A stretch of DNA of 64,000 nt from Candidatus Alistipes avicola (lineage in GTDB: Bacteria; Bacteroidota; Bacteroidia; Bacteroidales; Rikenellaceae), in NCBI GenBank assembly GCA_019118565.1, contig DWYR01000009.1, positions 1-64,000 of the forward strand. Reading direction: 5' to 3'. The notes under the pieces were generated by a model, which saw only the letters and a list, made by a program, of their open reading frames with translations, made no database searches and was not told where the DNA came from. Shown one piece after another: positions 60,850 to 64,000 of this stretch. Each line of letters begins with the position of its first letter. Position 1 is the first letter of the stretch. Both the position numbers and the translations under genes were made by a program.

Positions 60850-62229
60850 ATGTTTGTTGTCAAAATGAGAGAGTGTTATAAAATATTGCTATATGCAATT
60901 TTATTGACAGGAATCACTCCCTTGTGGGGGCAGGAGTCGGCCGACTCTTTGTCTGTCTATTTCCGGTATGGATGTGCCGTGGTGGAGCCATCCCTGCGGG
61001 AGAATTGCCGGACGATCGAGACTATCGAAAATCTTTTGAGAGAATCCGAAGCAGACTCCTCTCGGCGTTGTGTGGAAATGCGATTGGAAGGAGGGGCTTC
61101 TCCCGATGGAACGACAGCGGCCAATATGCGGTTGAGCCGGAAGCGAGTTTTTTCGATGCTGGACTATCTTCGAGGAAGGATCTCTGTCCCCGATTCGTTG
61201 ATCTCGGTTCGGGCCGTGGGGGTCGATTGGAACGGGTTGGTGTTGTCGGTGGAAAAAGATACACTTTGTCCGGCTCGGGCAGAGGTGCTGGATATTCTTT
61301 ATCATACGCCCGAATGGATATACGATGCTCGGAATCGAATTGTGGATGGGCGCAAGAGACGCTTGATGCAACTCCATGGAGGAGTCCCTTACAACTATTT
61401 GCGGGAAAAGTTTTTCCCCGATCTGCGCAAAGTCAGCATTGTGTTGCGTTATGAGCCCGCTGTGACGGACCTGCAGGAGGAGTATCCCGGTTTTCTGGCC
61501 GTTTCGAGCGATGCTTCGGAGACCGCTGAGCCGGAACGGGTAGAATCTTGCGTTCGATTGCCGGAAGTGTCGTCCGAATCTCCGTCGGTATCGACGGTTG
61601 ACGCCGGGACGGTCCCCTTGTGCGAGACCTCTCCGGTCGAGTCTCCTACTTCGAGCGATTCGGTTGTTACGGAGAGGAACGTTTTGCTTGAGTCGACGGG
61701 GAGAGCGATCCCTCCGTTGCATCGGATGGCTATTAAAACGAATCTATTGTATGATGCTTTGCTGATGCCCTCCTTGGAGGTGGAGTATCGGATTGATGAC
61801 CGTTGGTCCGTGGCTGTGGAGGGAAGCGTCGCCTGGTGGTCTAAGAATCGGACCCATAAATATTACCAGATTGCGACGATTGTCCCCGAAGGCCGCTATT
61901 GGTTCGGTGTCAAAAAGCCCTGGCACGGCCACTATGTCGGAGTATTTGTCGGCGGCAGTTGGTACGATTTGGAAAACGGTGCACGAGGTTACAAGGGGGA
62001 GTTCTTCATGACAGGCATCAGTTACGGATATATGTTCCCGGTCGGACGTTCGCTCTCGTTGGAGGCCGGTCTTGGCGTGGGCTTTCTTCGCACCTCTTAC
62101 GAGGAATACTTGCCCATAGACGGACATTACGTCTATCAGCAGACCAGCCGTACCAATTGGTTCGGACCGGTGAGACTGAAATTAGCCCTCGTATGGTGTC
62201 TTTGGAATCAAAACAAAGCAGGAAAGTGA
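60850..62229 (+). CDS. OmpA-like/DUF3575 outer-membrane protein of fimbrial operon
   Basis: 459 residues from the ATG at 60850; the ATG at 60865 is equally possible. Signal peptide ending TPLWGQ. An OmpA-C-like segment (about 65-100, EGGASPDGTTAANMRLSRKR), a Ser/Glu/Pro-rich linker (about 210-290), then a C-terminal DUF3575 beta-barrel (IKTNLLYDALLMPSLEVEYRID ... LALVWCLW). DUF3575 and DUF5119 genes usually accompany Bacteroidetes fimbrillins and may anchor or assemble fimbriae. It overlaps the next gene (TGATG). Confidence 0.85.
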   Translation: MFVVKMRECYKILLYAILLTGITPLWGQESADSLSVYFRYGCAVVEPSLRENCRTIETIENLLRESEADSSRRCVEMRLEGGASPDGTTAANMRLSRKRVFSMLDYLRGRISVPDSLISVRAVGVDWNGLVLSVEKDTLCPARAEVLDILYHTPEWIYDARNRIVDGRKRRLMQLHGGVPYNYLREKFFPDLRKVSIVLRYEPAVTDLQEEYPGFLAVSSDASETAEPERVESCVRLPEVSSESPSVSTVDAGTVPLCETSPVESPTSSDSVVTERNVLLESTGRAIPPLHRMAIKTNLLYDALLMPSLEVEYRIDDRWSVAVEGSVAWWSKNRTHKYYQIATIVPEGRYWFGVKKPWHGHYVGVFVGGSWYDLENGARGYKGEFFMTGISYGYMFPVGRSLSLEAGLGVGFLRTSYEEYLPIDGHYVYQQTSRTNWFGPVRLKLALVWCLWNQNKAGK

Positions 62230-63245
62230 TGGGTCGCAAAGGAATCGTATTCATATTCCTGCTATGCGGGAGTATTTTATTGACCGGCTGTCGTAAGGAT
62301 CTTTGTTACGACCACGATGGGCACGGTCTCAAAGTAAGTGCTTTTTTGATCCCCGATTGGGAGCAGGAGTGGGAGCGAGATTATGGGATGGAGTGGCAAT
62401 CGAATTGGCCTGAAAAACACGAAATAGAGTATGATTTGCTTCGTCCGTCGATCGCTTCGGGCATTGCGGCGTTCGTCTACCATGGGGACGGGTCGTATTC
62501 GGAACGCCATTTGGAGTCCGACGGCGGAGAGCTCCCAATGGTGACTGCCGGAGAGAAATCCATTCTGCTTTGTAATGACGATACCCATTATATCGTTTTC
62601 GGGAATTTGGATGCATCGGCCGAAGCGACCGCTACGACGCGTTCCCGTAGTCGTTCGACGTATAATGCGGAGCATGCAGAGGAACGAACCGTCAATGCCC
62701 CCGATATCCTTTACGGAGCGTGGATCGACCGCTTTTCATCGGTTCCGTCGTCAAAGCCGATTCCGCTTCCCGTGACAATGCATCCGTTGGTATACACTTA
62801 TTTGATTCGGTATGAATTTTCCGAGGGGTTCGAACATGTTTCGCTGGCCCGCGGGGCGCTCTCGGGAATGGCCCGTTCGGTATATCTTCAGACCGGGCGA
62901 ACGGGGGAAGAGCCGGCAACGATTCTTTTCGATTGCGAGTTGAAGGATTTTGGGGCGGAGGTGCGCCTAACGTCATTCGGGGTTCCCGATTTCCCGGGGG
63001 ATCATTACCTGTTAAACCAGACACCCCATCAGCATGGGCTTAATCTGGAGGTTATGCTCAAGAATGGGAAGATGAAACGTTTTGAATTCGATGTGTCGGA
63101 TCAGTTGGTATCACAACCGCGCGGAGGAGTCATTACGGTTGACAATCTGGTCGTAACGGACGAGGAAGCGGGCGGTGATGCCGGGTTCGACGTGACTGTG
63201 GAAGGCTGGGGTGAATACGAAGATATAGAGTTGCCTTTGGATTGA
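62229..63245 (+). CDS. DUF5119 lipoprotein of fimbrial operon
   Basis: 338 residues from the ATG at 62229, sharing one base with the upstream TGA. Lipobox in GSILLTGC. The body resembles DUF5119/Mfa2-type fimbrial anchor proteins (LCYDHDGHGLKVSAFLIPDW near the Cys, HGLNLEVMLKNGKMKRFEFDVSDQL toward the end). Role: probable anchor or regulator of fimbrial length, from family context. It is followed 46 bp later by the fimbrillin gene. Confidence 0.83.
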   Translation: MGRKGIVFIFLLCGSILLTGCRKDLCYDHDGHGLKVSAFLIPDWEQEWERDYGMEWQSNWPEKHEIEYDLLRPSIASGIAAFVYHGDGSYSERHLESDGGELPMVTAGEKSILLCNDDTHYIVFGNLDASAEATATTRSRSRSTYNAEHAEERTVNAPDILYGAWIDRFSSVPSSKPIPLPVTMHPLVYTYLIRYEFSEGFEHVSLARGALSGMARSVYLQTGRTGEEPATILFDCELKDFGAEVRLTSFGVPDFPGDHYLLNQTPHQHGLNLEVMLKNGKMKRFEFDVSDQLVSQPRGGVITVDNLVVTDEEAGGDAGFDVTVEGWGEYEDIELPLD

Positions 63246-63291
63246 AAGACCTCCAATATAATTATTTATTAACTTAATAACCAAAATAAAA

Positions 63292-64000
63292 ATGGGAAAA
63301 AATTTATTTGTACTGGCTGTATTCGTCGCGATGCTGACCGGATGCAGCAAAACGGAAACGGTTGAACAGGCTCAGGGTGGAGCTATCGGTTTTACGAAAG
63401 CCTACATCGGGAATGCAGTCGATTCGCGAGCTATCAGCGTAATCGATCAGTCGAATATCAGCGAATTCATCGTTTACGGCGGTTACAATGACATGGAGCA
63501 TGTTTTCAACGGGGTAACGGTGAGTGGAACGGCCGGCGCGGACGATTGGACTTATGACGTGACCCGCTATTGGGTCCCCGGCAAGGATTACAAATTCGCC
63601 GCCTATGCTCCGAGCACTGTGACCGGCAACGGGACGGTTGAAACGGATTTCGCAAACGGAGCTTTGAATTTCAAGGGGTATACGTCGGATCCGACCCATC
63701 AGAACGACCTGATTTATGCAACGGCAACGCAGAAAACGAATGATCCCTTGGTAATTTCGCCCGACAAGATCCAGTTCCGCTTCGGGCATCTGCTTTCGAT
63801 GGTGAAGTTTACTTTCAACAGCGGCTTTGGCAACGATATTAAGGTGACGGTTAGCAACCTGAATGTTTCCGGCATGATCGCCGACGGCGATTATACGGGT
63901 AGTACGCAGGCTTGGACTCCGGGTTCGAATACCGTATCCGAGGGGGCAGCCTTCACGGAGTTGGCATCGACCGAGGCGATTAACCGTACCAGTGGAAATC
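63292..64000 (+). CDS. Fimbrillin family lipoprotein, C-terminus beyond window
   Basis: Read directly; not in the track because it runs off the edge. 236 residues are visible. Lipobox in FVAMLTGC, then fimbrillin features: GGAIGFTKAYIGNAVDSRA, ISEFIVYGGY, RYWVPGKDYKFAAYAP, IQFRFGHLLSMVKFTF. It is the probable structural subunit (shaft or tip) of the surface fimbria made by this operon, exported as a lipoprotein precursor. Confidence 0.88.
   Translation, partial: MGKNLFVLAVFVAMLTGCSKTETVEQAQGGAIGFTKAYIGNAVDSRAISVIDQSNISEFIVYGGYNDMEHVFNGVTVSGTAGADDWTYDVTRYWVPGKDYKFAAYAPSTVTGNGTVETDFANGALNFKGYTSDPTHQNDLIYATATQKTNDPLVISPDKIQFRFGHLLSMVKFTFNSGFGNDIKVTVSNLNVSGMIADGDYTGSTQAWTPGSNTVSEGAAFTELASTEAINRTSGN

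Overview
The window reads as a chromosomal segment of a gut Bacteroidales bacterium, most likely Alistipes (Rikenellaceae). The evidence is the recurring Bacteroidetes promoter form (TTTG, about 19-22 bp, then TAnnTTTG), an Nqr sodium pump, many SPII lipoproteins with Bacteroidetes-only domains (BACON, DUF5686, DUF4465, FISUMP, DUF3575, DUF5119, fimbrillin), an Mpi-type serine invertase, and a cysteate-synthase-like PLP enzyme, which fits sulfonolipid producers such as Alistipes. The genus is an inference; the phylum is well supported.

Layout. 1-7.3 kb: a cut-off AddA-like helicase (minus) divergent from a GIN-domain protein and an AddB-like nuclease (plus), then a minus-strand operon of two M23 peptidases and an STM3941-type membrane protein. 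7.3-16.3 kb: alaS and gpmI, a repeat-bearing lipoprotein divergent from a Crp/Fnr regulator across a Crp/Fnr-type dyad, and a TatD-TcdA-hydroxyacid dehydrogenase operon. 16.6-22.6 kb: nqrABCDEF, in which NqrC carries an N-terminal rubredoxin-like domain. 22.6-29.7 kb: a BACON lipoprotein with a frame break in a T7 tract, a BlaI/M56 regulatory pair with tandem dyad operators, a small lipoprotein, a HAD hydrolase and an M14 carboxypeptidase.

29.8-33.5 kb: two tandem cobalamin riboswitches in one leader, followed by two surface lipoproteins (fimbrillin-like/FISUMP and Big_2/DUF4465) with no BtuB receptor in view. 33.7-46.6 kb: tRNA-Met, an ion channel, mscL, an oxaloacetate decarboxylase alpha subunit with a perfect palindrome at its predicted start site, a sodium/solute symporter, YqeY, a BASS-like transporter, a HAD-DUF486-MFS operon, a DUF5686 barrel protein and YbaK. 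46.7-52.2 kb: rmlACDB (dTDP-L-rhamnose), fructose-6-phosphate aldolase, Tag and a GNAT. 52.4-59.7 kb: a MATE exporter behind a promoter-plus-terminator leader, tRNA-Lys, the carboxyspermidine pathway pair (CANSDH and NspC) around fabI, cysteate synthase and a small amphipathic helix protein.

59.9-64 kb: an Mpi-family invertase followed by a DUF3575-DUF5119-fimbrillin operon. Between them a well-formed Bacteroidetes promoter points the wrong way, with a short imperfect inverted repeat on each side. I read this as an invertible promoter in the OFF orientation. It and the B12-riboswitch lipoprotein operon are the two most interesting systems here. All coordinates of regulatory sites were read by eye, and none was confirmed by folding or database search.
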